Below, one piece after another: positions 32,439 through 41,293 of a stretch of 64,000 bases of DNA. The position numbers and the translations under genes are program-made. Numbering within the stretch: position 1 is the first letter of the stretch; every line of letters begins with the position of its first letter. The notes under the pieces are model-generated. The model was not told where the DNA came from. It worked only from the letters and a program-made list of their open reading frames with translations, and searched no databases. This stretch comes from Methylobacterium currus. Lineage in GTDB: Bacteria; Pseudomonadota; Alphaproteobacteria; Rhizobiales; Beijerinckiaceae. The stretch is from NCBI RefSeq assembly GCF_003058325.1, contig NZ_CP028843.1, positions 5,613,501 through 5,677,500 of the forward strand, read 5' to 3'.

Positions 32439-33368
32439 ATGCGTTTCGCGAGCTTTGGTTTTCTCGTCTGCTTGAGCGTCGCGGCGCCCATGACGGCGCA
32501 GATGACGGCGCAGGCCGCGGATCTCGACTATGGCGTCCTGCGCGGCGGTGCCTTCGAGCCGGCGGCCGCGCCCTCGCCGGACATCTGGGACGGCATCTAT
32601 GTCGGCGGCCATGGCGGCTGGTCGAGCGCGAGCTTCGGCTTCGGCGATGTGTTCCGCTCCCCGGTCGCCCAGGCTCTGCGCGCCACCGCGATCGAATCGA
32701 CTCTCGGTGCCTCCGGCCTCCTGCATGCCCAAGACATGCGGCGGGACGGGACGAGCTTCGGTGCCTTCGCGGGCGTCAACTATCAGTTCGACGAGACCGT
32801 GATCGGCGTCGAACTCGACTATACCCATCTCGGCTTGAAGGGCCGTAGCAGCGACGCCATCGGCCGTCAGAAGACCGATGATGTGGGCTATCTCAGGGGG
32901 GCCGACCTCTCAGGCGACGCGACGACGCAGATCAAGGACTATGCCACCCTCCGGGCCCGCGTCGGCTACACCGTCGCCGGCTTCATGCCCTTCGTGACCG
33001 GCGGCTTCGCCATCGGCCGGGCCCAGATTGCCGAGACGGTGGCGGTGCGCGGCTTCGAGTACGATCAGGCGGCCTACCGCAAGAACCAGGCCCTCACCGA
33101 TCCCTCGCAGCGAGTGTATGTCAACAATTACGGCTACAAGACTTTCTTGCAGGACGACCCTGGCAGCAGCGTCCTGGCTCCGCCCGATATCTTTCGGCCG
33201 TCGAAGGAGAAGATCGTCGGCGGCATCGCGGCGGGAGCGGGCCTGGAATACGCCATCACGCCGAACCTGCTGCTGCGCGCGGAATATCAATACGTCCTGT
33301 TCAACGACTTCGACGGCCACAAGCTGAACCTCAACACCGTGCGGGGCGGCGCGGCCATGAAGTTCTGA
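32439..33368 (+). CDS. outer-membrane beta-barrel protein, third of three
   Basis: The 309-residue precursor has a signal peptide (about 1-27, ending AQAAD) and then the opening strand IWDGIYVGGHGGWSSASFGFGD typical of Omp25/Omp31 proteins, with FGAFAGVNYQFDETVIGVELDYTH, ARVGYTVAGFMPFVTGGFAIGRAQ and LEYAITPNLLLRAEYQYVLFNDFD. It ends in Phe (AAMKF), as outer-membrane proteins recognised by the BAM complex do. It lacks the proline run of its two neighbours and is a more distant relative. Ribosome-binding sequence GAGGGG lies about 10 bases upstream. Confidence 0.82.
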   Translation: MRFASFGFLVCLSVAAPMTAQMTAQAADLDYGVLRGGAFEPAAAPSPDIWDGIYVGGHGGWSSASFGFGDVFRSPVAQALRATAIESTLGASGLLHAQDMRRDGTSFGAFAGVNYQFDETVIGVELDYTHLGLKGRSSDAIGRQKTDDVGYLRGADLSGDATTQIKDYATLRARVGYTVAGFMPFVTGGFAIGRAQIAETVAVRGFEYDQAAYRKNQALTDPSQRVYVNNYGYKTFLQDDPGSSVLAPPDIFRPSKEKIVGGIAAGAGLEYAITPNLLLRAEYQYVLFNDFDGHKLNLNTVRGGAAMKF

Positions 33369-33391
33369 TTGCTCAAGGATTGCGCCCGGAC

Positions 33392-33414
33392 GATCCGATC
33401 TGGACGATCGGATC
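33392..33414. repeat. hairpin after third omp gene
   Basis: GATCCGATC (33392-33400) pairs with GATCGGATC (33406-33414) around TGGAC, 24 bases after the stop. A further partial copy (GGTCGATCGGG) follows. There is no T run; it may still stabilise or end the omp message. Confidence 0.45.
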
Positions 33415-33501
33415 TGGTCGATCGGGCTTGCGGGCGCGCGCCGGGCGCGCCACCCTGGCCAGCCGCCCGGACAAGAGGCGGGACAGGGGAGGAGAACCCG
33501 G

Positions 33502-34272
33502 ATGCAGCGTCTGGCCGGCAAGGTCGCCCTGGTCACGGGCGGCGCGCGGGGGATCGGGCTCGCGATCGCGCGGCGCTTCGCCCGCGAGGGGGCGGCGGCG
33601 GTGATCCTCGCCGATCGCGACGAGGCGGAAGCCGAACGCGTCGCGCCGGAGAACCCGGCCTTCCATCCCTGCTCCCTCGACGTGACGAAGGACGAGGACT
33701 GGGCCAAAGCCGTCGACCGCACAGTGGCCCGCCACGGCGGCCTCGACGTGCTGGTCAACAATGCGGGGATCGCGGTCGTCGGCACGATCGAATCCGTCAC
33801 CCTGGAGGATTGGCATCGGGTCCAGGCGGTCAATGTGGACGGTACCTTCCTGGGCTGCCGCCACGCCGTGCGGGCGATGAAGCCGCCGGCCGGCCGCGGT
33901 GGGGCGATCATCAACCTCTCGTCGGTCTCCGGCATCGTCGGCGGGCACAACCTCGCGGCCTACAACGCCTCGAAGGGGGCGGTGCGGCTCCTTACCAAGT
34001 CGGTCGCGCTGCATTGCGCGCGGCAGGCCTACGGGGTGCGCTGCAACTCGATCCATCCGGGCTTCACCGAGACCGACATGCTGCGGGACCTCGCCGCCGG
34101 AAGCCGCTACAGCCCGGAAGAGCTGCGCCGGCGCCTGCAATCCTCGGTGCCGCTCGGCCGCAACGCCGCCGCCGAGGAGATCGCCGGCCTCGCCGCCTAC
34201 CTCGCCTCGGACGAGGCCGGCTTCGTCACCGGGGCCGAGATGGTGATCGACGGCGGCGTGACGGCGCAATAG
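33502..34272 (+). CDS. SDR-family oxidoreductase
   Basis: A 256-residue classical short-chain dehydrogenase. The cofactor loop is TGGARGIG (12-19), the NNAG motif is LVNNAG near residue 88, the catalytic Ser is in LSSVSG, and the catalytic Tyr and Lys are in YNASKGA near residues 154-158. The C-terminus ends VTGAEMVIDGGVTAQ. ADRDE after strand 2 favours NAD over NADP, as Asp at this position binds the ribose hydroxyls. Substrate is not readable from sequence; 3-hydroxyacyl or steroid/alcohol substrates are common. GGGAGGAG precedes the ATG. mcd follows 191 bases later, a possible but unproven link. Confidence 0.85.
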   Translation: MQRLAGKVALVTGGARGIGLAIARRFAREGAAAVILADRDEAEAERVAPENPAFHPCSLDVTKDEDWAKAVDRTVARHGGLDVLVNNAGIAVVGTIESVTLEDWHRVQAVNVDGTFLGCRHAVRAMKPPAGRGGAIINLSSVSGIVGGHNLAAYNASKGAVRLLTKSVALHCARQAYGVRCNSIHPGFTETDMLRDLAAGSRYSPEELRRRLQSSVPLGRNAAAEEIAGLAAYLASDEAGFVTGAEMVIDGGVTAQ

Positions 34273-34279
34273 GCGCCGC

Positions 34280-34354
34280 TCACCAACTCCCGATCGGCGG
34301 CATCGCCCGCTGCGGCAGCATCGGCTGAGCGGCCATGCCGTGAGGCGCATTCAT
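34280..34354 (-). CDS. possible 24-residue mini-protein
   Basis: On the minus strand an ATG at 34354 preceded by GGGGAG with a spacing of 5-6 bases opens a 24-codon frame rich in Met and Pro, ending PPIGSW. It sits wholly in the gap between the SDR and mcd genes, antisense to neither. No family is recognised, and a frame of this length can arise by chance; the well-placed ribosome-binding site is the only support. Confidence 0.22.
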   Translation of the reverse strand: MNAPHGMAAQPMLPQRAMPPIGSW

Positions 34355-34463
34355 CCGGGCTCCCCAAAAAGTCGGACCGCAACGGCAGGTTGGCCCCTCT
34401 ACAGGTCGGTGATTCGCCGCTATCTGTATGCACCGCAGCAAAGATCGACCGGAGACCTGACCG

Positions 34464-36140
34464 ATGTCCGCCCAGGCCGCCCCCGCCCCGACCGACCTCG
34501 TCACCCTCGCGCAGGAGGCGGGCCTCGCCGCGAAGGCGCTCGCCGCGGATGCCGCCCGGCGCGTGCGCGCCGGCCTCATCGGGGCCGACGGGCGGCTCTC
34601 GCCCGAGCGCCTGGAGGCCGAACAGCACGCCGCCCACGGCCTCGCCTGGCTCTCGACCTATGCCGAGGCGATCACCCAGCTCGGCAATTACGCCGCCCAT
34701 CTCGCCGGCCAGGGCCGCCTGGGCGAGACCGAGACGCTCCTCGTGCGGATCGGCCTCGGCGAGTACCTGGAGCAGCTCTTCGGCGGGATCCCGATGAGCC
34801 AGGGCGAGATGGTGCGCCCGACCTCGTCCCTCGGCCTGAAGGCCCAGGAGGTGGCGCGCCATCGCTCGGAGGCGGTCGAGACCCTGATCGCCGAAGGTAA
34901 CACCGCCCAGAACCGCGCCGCCCTGGTGCGGCTGATCCGCGAGGGTCAGGGCGCCGCCACGGTCGGCCAGACCGGCCTCGACGAGGACATGGAGGCGATC
35001 CGCGCCGAGATGCGCCGCTTCGGCCAGGCCGAGGTCGCGCCCCACGCCCATGACTGGCATCAGCAGAACGCCTACATCCCCCTCGAGATCATTGGCCAGA
35101 TGGCCGAGCTCGGCGTGTTCGGGCTGACCATCCCCGAGGAATACGGCGGCATGGGCCTGCCGAAGATCTCGATGTGCGTGGTCTCGGAAGAATTGTCGCG
35201 GGCCTATATCGGCGTCGGCTCGCTCGGCACCCGCTCGGAGATCGCCGCCGAGCTGATCCTCGGCGGCGGTACCGAGGAGCAGAAGAGCCGTTTCCTGCCC
35301 AGGATCGCCTCCGGCGAGATCCTGCCGACGGCGGTCTTCACCGAGCCGAATACCGGCTCGGACCTGGCGTCGCTGCGCACCAAGGCCGTCAAGGAGGGCG
35401 ACACCTGGCGGATCACCGGCAACAAGACCTGGATCACCCATCCGGTCCGCGCCGACCTGATGACCGTGCTGGTGCGCACCAAGCCCGAGGAGCCGGGCCA
35501 CAAGGGCCTGTCGCTGCTGCTGGGCGAGAAGCCCCGCGGCACCGACGAGGACCCCTTCCCGGTCGAGGGCCTGTCGGGCGGCGAGATCGAGGTGCTCGGC
35601 TATCGCGGCATGAAGGAATACGAGCTCGCCTTCGACGGGTTCGAGGTGCCGGACGCGAACCTGCTCGGCGGCGTCGAGGGCAAGGGCTTCGCCCAGCTGA
35701 TGCAGACCTTCGAATCGGCCCGCATCCAGACCGCGGCCCGCGCCGTCGGCGTCGCCCAGTCGGCCCTCGATGTCGGCCTGCGCTACGCCGAGGAGCGGGT
35801 GCAGTTCGGCAAGCCCCTGGTCTCCTTCCCGCGCGTCGCCGACAAGCTCGCCATGATGGCGGTCGAGATCGCCATCGCCCGCCAGCTCACCTACTTCGCC
35901 GCGCACCAGAAGGACGAGGGCAAGCGCTGCGACCTGGAAGCCGGCATGGCGAAGCTGCTCGCCGCCCGCGTCGCCTGGGCCGCCGCCGACAACGCCCTCC
36001 AGATCCATGGCGGCAACGGCTTCGCCCTGGAATATCCGGTGAGCCGCCTGCTCTGCGACGCCCGCATCCTGTCGATCTTCGAGGGCGCGGCGGAGATCCA
36101 GGCCCAGGTCATCGCCCGGCGCCTGCTCGAAGTGCAATAA
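34464..36140 (+). CDS. mcd: (2S)-methylsuccinyl-CoA dehydrogenase
   Basis: This 558-residue acyl-CoA dehydrogenase has an N-terminal helical extension of about 150 residues, a known feature of Mcd, the flavoenzyme that oxidises methylsuccinyl-CoA to mesaconyl-CoA in the ethylmalonyl-CoA pathway. The ACAD core includes LGVFGLTIPEEYGGMGLP, the FAD-contact motif FTEPNTGSDLASLRT near residue 293, WITHPVRADLM, and the C-terminal LQIHGGNGFALEYPVSRLLCDARILSIFEG. Length and extension match Mcd of Methylobacterium. The pathway replaces isocitrate lyase during C1 and C2 growth. The gene overlaps by 32 bases the end of a convergent pseudogene. Confidence 0.86.
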   Translation: MSAQAAPAPTDLVTLAQEAGLAAKALAADAARRVRAGLIGADGRLSPERLEAEQHAAHGLAWLSTYAEAITQLGNYAAHLAGQGRLGETETLLVRIGLGEYLEQLFGGIPMSQGEMVRPTSSLGLKAQEVARHRSEAVETLIAEGNTAQNRAALVRLIREGQGAATVGQTGLDEDMEAIRAEMRRFGQAEVAPHAHDWHQQNAYIPLEIIGQMAELGVFGLTIPEEYGGMGLPKISMCVVSEELSRAYIGVGSLGTRSEIAAELILGGGTEEQKSRFLPRIASGEILPTAVFTEPNTGSDLASLRTKAVKEGDTWRITGNKTWITHPVRADLMTVLVRTKPEEPGHKGLSLLLGEKPRGTDEDPFPVEGLSGGEIEVLGYRGMKEYELAFDGFEVPDANLLGGVEGKGFAQLMQTFESARIQTAARAVGVAQSALDVGLRYAEERVQFGKPLVSFPRVADKLAMMAVEIAIARQLTYFAAHQKDEGKRCDLEAGMAKLLAARVAWAAADNALQIHGGNGFALEYPVSRLLCDARILSIFEGAAEIQAQVIARRLLEVQ

Positions 36141-37317
36141 GGCGGATCGGGGCGCCGCGGGCGGCGCCCCGATCCCGTCGCGCCGCCCGCGCCCGGTAGA
36201 CGCTGCGGTCGGCGACGCAGCAATTCCGGCCGGCGGCCTCGGCGGCGTAGAGTTCGAGGTCGGCGGCCTTCAGCGCCTCGCCGTAGCTCATCGTGTCGTC
36301 CAGATGCGCGACCCCGGCGCTCGCCGTGACCGGGCCGGTCACGGCCGGGACTTGCGCCGCCCGGGCGGGGATCGTCCGGCGCAACGCCCCGACGACGGCG
36401 ACCGAGGTTCTCGTCGTCGAGGAGCGGCGCGAATTCCTCGCCGCCGAGGCGGCCCGCGAAGGCCGGGCCGGCGGCCAAGGCCCGCGCCACCGCGACGAGG
36501 ACCGCGTCGCCCTGGTCGTGCCCGAACGTGTCGTTGATGCGCTTGAAGTGGTCGATGTCGAGGATCGCGACCGCGCGCGGCCGTCGCCGCGCGACCTGCC
36601 GCTCCAGGCTGCGGCGGTTCGGCAGCCCAGTGAGGGCGTCGGTATGGGCGACGAGGTTGAGGGTGTCGGCCCGGGCCTGCGCCTGGTCGCGCTCGCGCTC
36701 GAGCCGCATGAACCGGTCGCCGACGCTGGCGGCGTTCAGCAGCATCTCGAGCGCGATGGCGAGGGCGTACAGGAAGGGGCCGAACGGGCGGCCGAGCACG
36801 ATGTCGTGGTAGAGGCTGACGGCGCAGACCGACAGCACGCAGAGGAGGCCGCGGACTGGACCCGCGCCGCGCGGCTGCCGCGGGCGAGCGCCAGGACCAG
36901 TGATGCGCCGTAAAGGACGAGCAGGCCGACCAGGACGAGGTTGCGCAATGCCCAATAGGCCGGCGGGCAGGGATCGAGCAGCATCGCCGGGGTCGTGAGC
37001 AAGACCGCGGGGGGCAGCCGGACGAGGGCCTTGCGGACCCTCGCGGGCAACGTGCCGGGTTCGAGCAGCGTGCCGAGGAACGGGCCCATCAGGGCGATCA
37101 CCCCGTCGAACAGGACGTTGATCGCGACCTGCCGGGCCAGGCTCTCGGCGCCGAGGACGGGACCGAGCGGCAGCGACGACAGGCAGAGCGTGAGGGCCAC
37201 CAGCGCCAGGATCCGGGCGGTGTCCCAGAGGAGGAATCGCTCGCGCAGGATGGCGAAGAACGCGGAGTTGTAGGCGACCGACAGGAGCAGGAAGCCCGGG
37301 AAGGCCCCGCTCAGCAC
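36109..37317 (-). pseudogene. membrane-anchored diguanylate cyclase with two cancelling frameshifts
   Basis: From about 37317 the frame encodes several hydrophobic helices (SGAFPGFLLLSVAYN, VLLTTPAML, VLVGLLVLYGASLVLAL). Near 36848-36858 a base seems lost: the next part, CVLSVCAVSLYHD through TDALTGLPNRRSLE, DIDHFKRINDTFGHDQGDA and the active loop GRLGGEEF, is in another frame. Near 36396-36405 a base seems gained and the original frame resumes with GALRRTI, ASAGVAHLDD and ALKAADLELYAAEAAGRN. All parts of a GGDEF cyclase are present, so the damage is recent or is a sequencing artefact. No RxxD inhibitory site precedes GGEEF. It would make c-di-GMP if intact. Confidence 0.75.
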
Positions 37318-37566
37318 GGCGGGCCAGTCCAGGGCCGTGCCGCGGGCAAAGCTCGATTACGCCGCGGCCGGGACGGCGCCGAAGAGAATCAGCGCGCCGC
37401 GATGCGCAGGATTCTGGCGCTGCGGCGCGGCATGGGTCGGGGCACGGGTTCAGGGCGGCGATCCACGTCACCCCACCGTTACGGCATGGCCGGTTACCGT
37501 CGTGTCTGTCGCTTGGGTCGGCGCCCCGATCCGCACCGGCACGGCGGAGCCGTCACGGCACGTCGG

Positions 37567-37598
37567 AGGGAGCGCCGGACCGCGGCCCGGCGCTCCCT
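37567..37598 (-). terminator. hairpin terminator after small acidic protein gene
   Basis: A 12-bp stem (AGGGAGCGCCGG with its complement, loop of eight bases) begins 5 bases beyond the stop codon at 37603 on the minus strand. It lacks a T run but is placed exactly as a transcript end. Confidence 0.55.
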
Positions 37599-37602
37599 GG
37601 CG

Positions 37603-37782
37603 CTACTTCGTGATCTTCACCGAGACCGGATCGCTCGACGGGAACGTCTCCTCCAGCCCCTCGTCGAGGCGCTCGTTGAGCTTGCTCTGCTGGTTCTCGG
37701 GCCGTGCCTTGTCCTCCGGCGAGGCGCTGTCGCGGCGAAAACCCGGCTGGTCCTGGTTCGGGGTCTTGGTGTCGTTGCCCAT
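37603..37782 (-). CDS. 59-residue conserved acidic protein
   Basis: The minus strand has an ATG at 37782 preceded by AAGGGAGG with 5 bases of spacing, an excellent ribosome-binding site. The 59-residue product is hydrophilic, with DKARPENQQSKLNERLDEGLEETFPSSDPVS as its body. The ending LDEGLEETFPSSDPVSV is a pattern seen in many short uncharacterised alphaproteobacterial proteins (FPASDP type). No signal peptide or membrane segment is present. A hairpin follows the stop directly, so it is a self-contained unit. Function unknown. Confidence 0.75.
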   Translation of the reverse strand: MGNDTKTPNQDQPGFRRDSASPEDKARPENQQSKLNERLDEGLEETFPSSDPVSVKITK

Positions 37783-37925
37783 CGGGGCCTCCCTTGGAAC
37801 GGCGTCCCGGCGAGGGACGGACTGCCCGGCTAACGCGCGGGGCCGAAGCCTGTTGCGTCCGCGGCCTGTTTAACGGGGCGGTGGCGCCTCGCCCGGTAAG
37901 GTCCGCCCGTGAGAGGGCGCGTCCC

Positions 37926-39182
37926 ATGCATGTCGGCATCCTGACGAATTTTCCGACGCCGAAAGGCGGCGCCGAGGCGGTCGCGATCGAATCCGCCCGC
38001 GGTCTCGCCGAGGCCGGCACCGCCGTCACGCTGATCCACGGGGCCGACGGGCCGGCCGACCCGATGCTCGACCATCCGGGAATCCGCCGCGTCGGGCTCG
38101 GCCTCATCGACGTCTGGGAGCGGCCGGCCTGGCGCGGCGCGGTCGAGGGAGTCTGGAACCGGGAGGCGGCGCGGCGTCTCGACGCGGCGCTCGCGGCCCT
38201 GCCGGCGCGGCCCGACGTGCTGCACCTGCACCAATGGACCCGCTCGCTCTCGCCGGCGATCTTTCCGGTGCTGGCGCGCACCGGAATCCCGGTGGCGGTC
38301 ACGCTGCACGATTACTTCCTGGTCTGCCCGAACGGCGTCTATTACCGCTTCGACCGGGCCGAGCCCTGCACCCTGCGGCCGTTCTCGCCCGCCTGCCTCG
38401 CCGCCCCCTGCGATCCGCAATCGCGGGTTCACAAGGCGGTGCGCGTGGCCCGGGCGGTGGTGCAACGGGCGGCCATCATGCGGCGCTTTCCCCCGCGCCG
38501 GCTCGATGTCGTCCACGTCTCCGACGGCAGCCGGGCGCGAGTCGAGCCGATGACGCGCGGTGCGCCGTTTCGTCACCACCGGATCGACAACCCGGTTCGG
38601 GTCGCGCGCGCCGCCCCGGCCGATCCGGCTTCCGGCGACGCCATCGCCTTCGTCGGCCGCTTCACCCGCGAGAAGGGGGCGGATCTGGTGGCGCAGGCGG
38701 CGCAGCGGGCCGGCCTGCCGTCCCTGTTCATCGGCGACGGGCCGCTCGCCGACGCGCTGCGCGCCGTGCCGGGGGCCGAGGTGATCGGCTGGCGTACGCC
38801 GGCGGAGGTCGAGGCGCTGCTGCGCCGCCGGGCCCGGGCCGTGGCGGCGCCGGCGCGCTGGCTGGAGACCGGCCCGCTCACGGTCTACGAGGCCCTGGCC
38901 GCCGGCATTCCGGCGATCGCCTCCGACCAGGCCGGCGCCGGCGAGAAGATCCGCCACGGCGAGACCGGCTTCGTCGTCACGCCCGACGTCGCCGTGCTCG
39001 CCGAAGTGTTCGGCCGGTTGCGGGACGATGCCCTGGTGCGCCGGCTCGGCCAGGCGGCCCATGCGCGCTACTGGGCCGCCCCGATGACCCTCGCCGCCCA
39101 CGCCGCCGCGCTGCGCGACCTCTATGCGGGGATGGTCGGTGCGGCCGAGGCGCCATCTTTTCAGCGCAGTGCTGTCATGTGA
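37926..39182 (+). CDS. GT4-type glycosyltransferase
   Basis: The 418-residue protein has the GT-B fold of family 4. The N-terminal half opens MHVGILTNFPTPKGGAEAVAIESARGLAEAG and carries HLHQWT and LHDYFLVCPNGVYYRF. The C-terminal half has the donor-binding AIAFVGRFTREKGADLVAQAA, LFIGDGPL, and ETGPLTVYEALAAGIPAIAS with the conserved Glu residues. A Cys cluster (PCTLRPFSPACLAAPCDP) mid-protein is common in one subgroup. Donor and acceptor are unknown; exopolysaccharide or LPS synthesis is the usual role. No other polysaccharide genes are nearby. ATG 37926 is chosen by homology. Confidence 0.83.
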   Translation: MHVGILTNFPTPKGGAEAVAIESARGLAEAGTAVTLIHGADGPADPMLDHPGIRRVGLGLIDVWERPAWRGAVEGVWNREAARRLDAALAALPARPDVLHLHQWTRSLSPAIFPVLARTGIPVAVTLHDYFLVCPNGVYYRFDRAEPCTLRPFSPACLAAPCDPQSRVHKAVRVARAVVQRAAIMRRFPPRRLDVVHVSDGSRARVEPMTRGAPFRHHRIDNPVRVARAAPADPASGDAIAFVGRFTREKGADLVAQAAQRAGLPSLFIGDGPLADALRAVPGAEVIGWRTPAEVEALLRRRARAVAAPARWLETGPLTVYEALAAGIPAIASDQAGAGEKIRHGETGFVVTPDVAVLAEVFGRLRDDALVRRLGQAAHARYWAAPMTLAAHAAALRDLYAGMVGAAEAPSFQRSAVM

Positions 39183-39211
39183 GAGAGCGAGCCAGAATCA
39201 TCAGGAGCCGA

Positions 39212-40687
39212 ATGCCGATGCACCGCCCGTCGACCTCCCTGCTGCTCGCCGCGCTCCTCCTCGGAGTCGCCCATCCGGCGGCCGCGCAGGCCGAGTCGGT
39301 GCCGCCCTTCCGTGCCCTGCAGGACAACCGGCAGGAAAACCGGGTCGTGCCCGAATCGAAGGCGCAGGTGCAGCTCTCCTTCGCGCCGCTGGTCAAGCGC
39401 GCCGCGCCCTCCGTGGTCAATGTCTACGGCACCCATGTGGAGAAGCGCGCCGCCAATCGCGGTGCCATGGACGAGTTCCTGCGCCGCTTCTTCGGCGATG
39501 CGAGCCCGAACCTGCCGCAGGAGCGGGCGCAGCGCTCGCTCGGCTCGGGCGTCATCGTCGACGCCTCGGGGCTGATCGTCACCAACAACCACGTCATCGA
39601 GAACATGAACGAGGTGAAGGTGGCGCTGAACGACCGGCGCGAGTTCGAGGCGCAGATCCTGCTGCGCGACCCCCGCACCGACCTCGCCATCCTGAAGGTC
39701 AAGAGCCCGAATGGCGGCCTCACCCCGATGGAGATCGGCGATTCCGAGCACCTGCAGGTCGGCGACTTCGTGATCGCGATCGGCAACCCGTTCGGCGTCG
39801 GCCAGACGGTGACGCAGGGCATCGTCTCGGCGCTGGCCCGCACCCAGGTCGGCTCGGCCGATTACCAGTTCTTCATCCAGACCGACGCGGCGATCAATCC
39901 GGGCAATTCGGGCGGGGCGCTGGTCGACCTCAATGGCGGCCTCGTCGGCATCAACACGGCGATCTACTCGCAATCCGGCGGCAGCCACGGCATCGGCTTC
40001 GCCATCCCCGCCAGCATGGTCAAGGCGGTGGTGGAGACCGCCAAGGGCGGCGCCCGCACGGTGCGCCGGCCCTGGCTCGGCGCGCGCCTCCAGCACGTGA
40101 CCCCGGACATCGCCGACAGCGTCGGCCTCGACCATCCGACCGGGGTGCTGGTGGCCTCGATGCAGCCCAAGAGCCCGGCCGAGGAGGCCGGACTGAAGCG
40201 CGGCGACGTGGTCCTGGCGGTGGACGGCCAGACCGTCGACGACCCGGAGGCCTTCGGCTACCGCTTCGCCCTCAAGGGCATCAAGGGCGAGACCAAGCTC
40301 ACGGTCCTGCGCGGCGCCACCCGCACCACGGTGCCGGTGCGGCTCGGGCCGGCGCCGGAGACCCGCCCGCGCGACACCCTGAAGGTGAAGACCCGCTCGC
40401 CCTTCCTCGGCGCCACCGCGGTCAACCTGTCGCCGGCGGTGGCCGAGGACCTGCAGCTCGACCTCCCGACGCAGGCGCAAGCCGACGGCGTGATCATCGC
40501 CGAGGTCGAGGGCGGCAGCCTCGCCAACCGGGCCGGCCTGCAGAAGGGCGACCTCGTGGTGGCGGTGAACGGCGCCCCGGTGGCCACGACCAAGGATCTG
40601 GAGCGCATGACCCGCACCAGCGCCTCGATGTGGGAGGTGACGATCAGCCGGGGCGGGCAGCAGCTGACGTCGGTGTTCGGGGGGTAG
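39212..40687 (+). CDS. DegP/DegQ-type periplasmic serine protease
   Basis: A 491-residue HtrA-family protease with a signal peptide (about 1-26, ending AAAQ), a trypsin-like domain with catalytic triad His127 (TNNHVIEN), Asp157 (RTDLAILKV) and Ser233 (NPGNSGGAL), and two PDZ domains (about 285-375 and 400-485) with RPWLGARL and ANRAGLQKGDLVVAVNG. It degrades or refolds misfolded envelope proteins. GGAG lies just before the ATG. It is near the outer-membrane gene block but separated by other genes. DegP and DegQ cannot be told apart from sequence alone. Confidence 0.92.
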   Translation: MPMHRPSTSLLLAALLLGVAHPAAAQAESVPPFRALQDNRQENRVVPESKAQVQLSFAPLVKRAAPSVVNVYGTHVEKRAANRGAMDEFLRRFFGDASPNLPQERAQRSLGSGVIVDASGLIVTNNHVIENMNEVKVALNDRREFEAQILLRDPRTDLAILKVKSPNGGLTPMEIGDSEHLQVGDFVIAIGNPFGVGQTVTQGIVSALARTQVGSADYQFFIQTDAAINPGNSGGALVDLNGGLVGINTAIYSQSGGSHGIGFAIPASMVKAVVETAKGGARTVRRPWLGARLQHVTPDIADSVGLDHPTGVLVASMQPKSPAEEAGLKRGDVVLAVDGQTVDDPEAFGYRFALKGIKGETKLTVLRGATRTTVPVRLGPAPETRPRDTLKVKTRSPFLGATAVNLSPAVAEDLQLDLPTQAQADGVIIAEVEGGSLANRAGLQKGDLVVAVNGAPVATTKDLERMTRTSASMWEVTISRGGQQLTSVFGG

Positions 40688-40753
40688 GGGGCGGCCGGCG
40701 CTGCGGCGGCATCATGCCGGGCGGTCGCAGACCCTGAACTATGACACCCTCCT

Positions 40754-40795
40754 CGTCATCCCGGGCTCTCGCCTTCGGCAAGCCCCGGGATGACG
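40754..40795. repeat. REP-like palindrome, copy 3
   Basis: CGTCATCCCGGG (40754-40765) pairs with its exact complement (40784-40795) across an 18-base loop. It lies between the protease gene and the convergent end of the flagellar cluster, the same kind of convergent setting as the copies at 17763 and 20478. Confidence 0.75.
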
Positions 40796-40846
40796 TCGAG
40801 AGATGGAGACGGGATGGCGGGAACCCTGCCTCGCTCCGGCCGTCGG

Positions 40847-41293
40847 CTACGATCGCACTTCCCGCTTCGCGACGAAATTGATCTCGTCCACCAGGACATC
40901 CTTGACGACGTCGCCGCCCAACCGCTCGTTCACCTTGGCCCGCACCTCGGCCAGCCGCTTGGTGATGTCGTATTTTGCCAGCTTGCGGAAATCGAGGGCC
41001 GGGTCGCCGTAGATCTGGCGGAAGGCCTCGTCGACCACGAAGGCATTGGGCGGCACCGGAAGGGTGTGCATCAGCTTGGCATCGGCAGTGAAGACCAGAA
41101 CCGCGATGACGTAGCCCTGCACCTTCCCGTCGGCGATCATCGGGATGTTGATCGGCGCGAGCTTCTGGTACTGCAAGCCTTCGAGATAGGGTTCGGTCTT
41201 CTTGGAAAAGATGCCGCCGCCGAAGGTCACCGCGCCGTAGCAGGAGGCGATGGTGACGGCGCAGATCCACAGGCCGGTGATCAGGATCTTCAT
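40847..41293 (-). CDS. membrane-anchored FliL-like protein at end of flagellar cluster
   Basis: A 148-residue protein with one N-terminal membrane helix (about 3-22; ILITGLWICAVTIASCYGAV) and a periplasmic domain of about 115 residues. The layout resembles FliL, a ring around the stator, and the segment DFRKLAKYDITKRLAEVRAKVNERLGGDVVKDVLVDEINFV has the helix-strand pattern of that fold, but I see no firm family signature. Its ATG overlaps the stop of the upstream gene by four bases (ATGA), so it is translationally coupled to the flagellar operon. A flagellar role is inferred from position. Confidence 0.6.
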   Translation of the reverse strand: MKILITGLWICAVTIASCYGAVTFGGGIFSKKTEPYLEGLQYQKLAPINIPMIADGKVQGYVIAVLVFTADAKLMHTLPVPPNAFVVDEAFRQIYGDPALDFRKLAKYDITKRLAEVRAKVNERLGGDVVKDVLVDEINFVAKREVRS

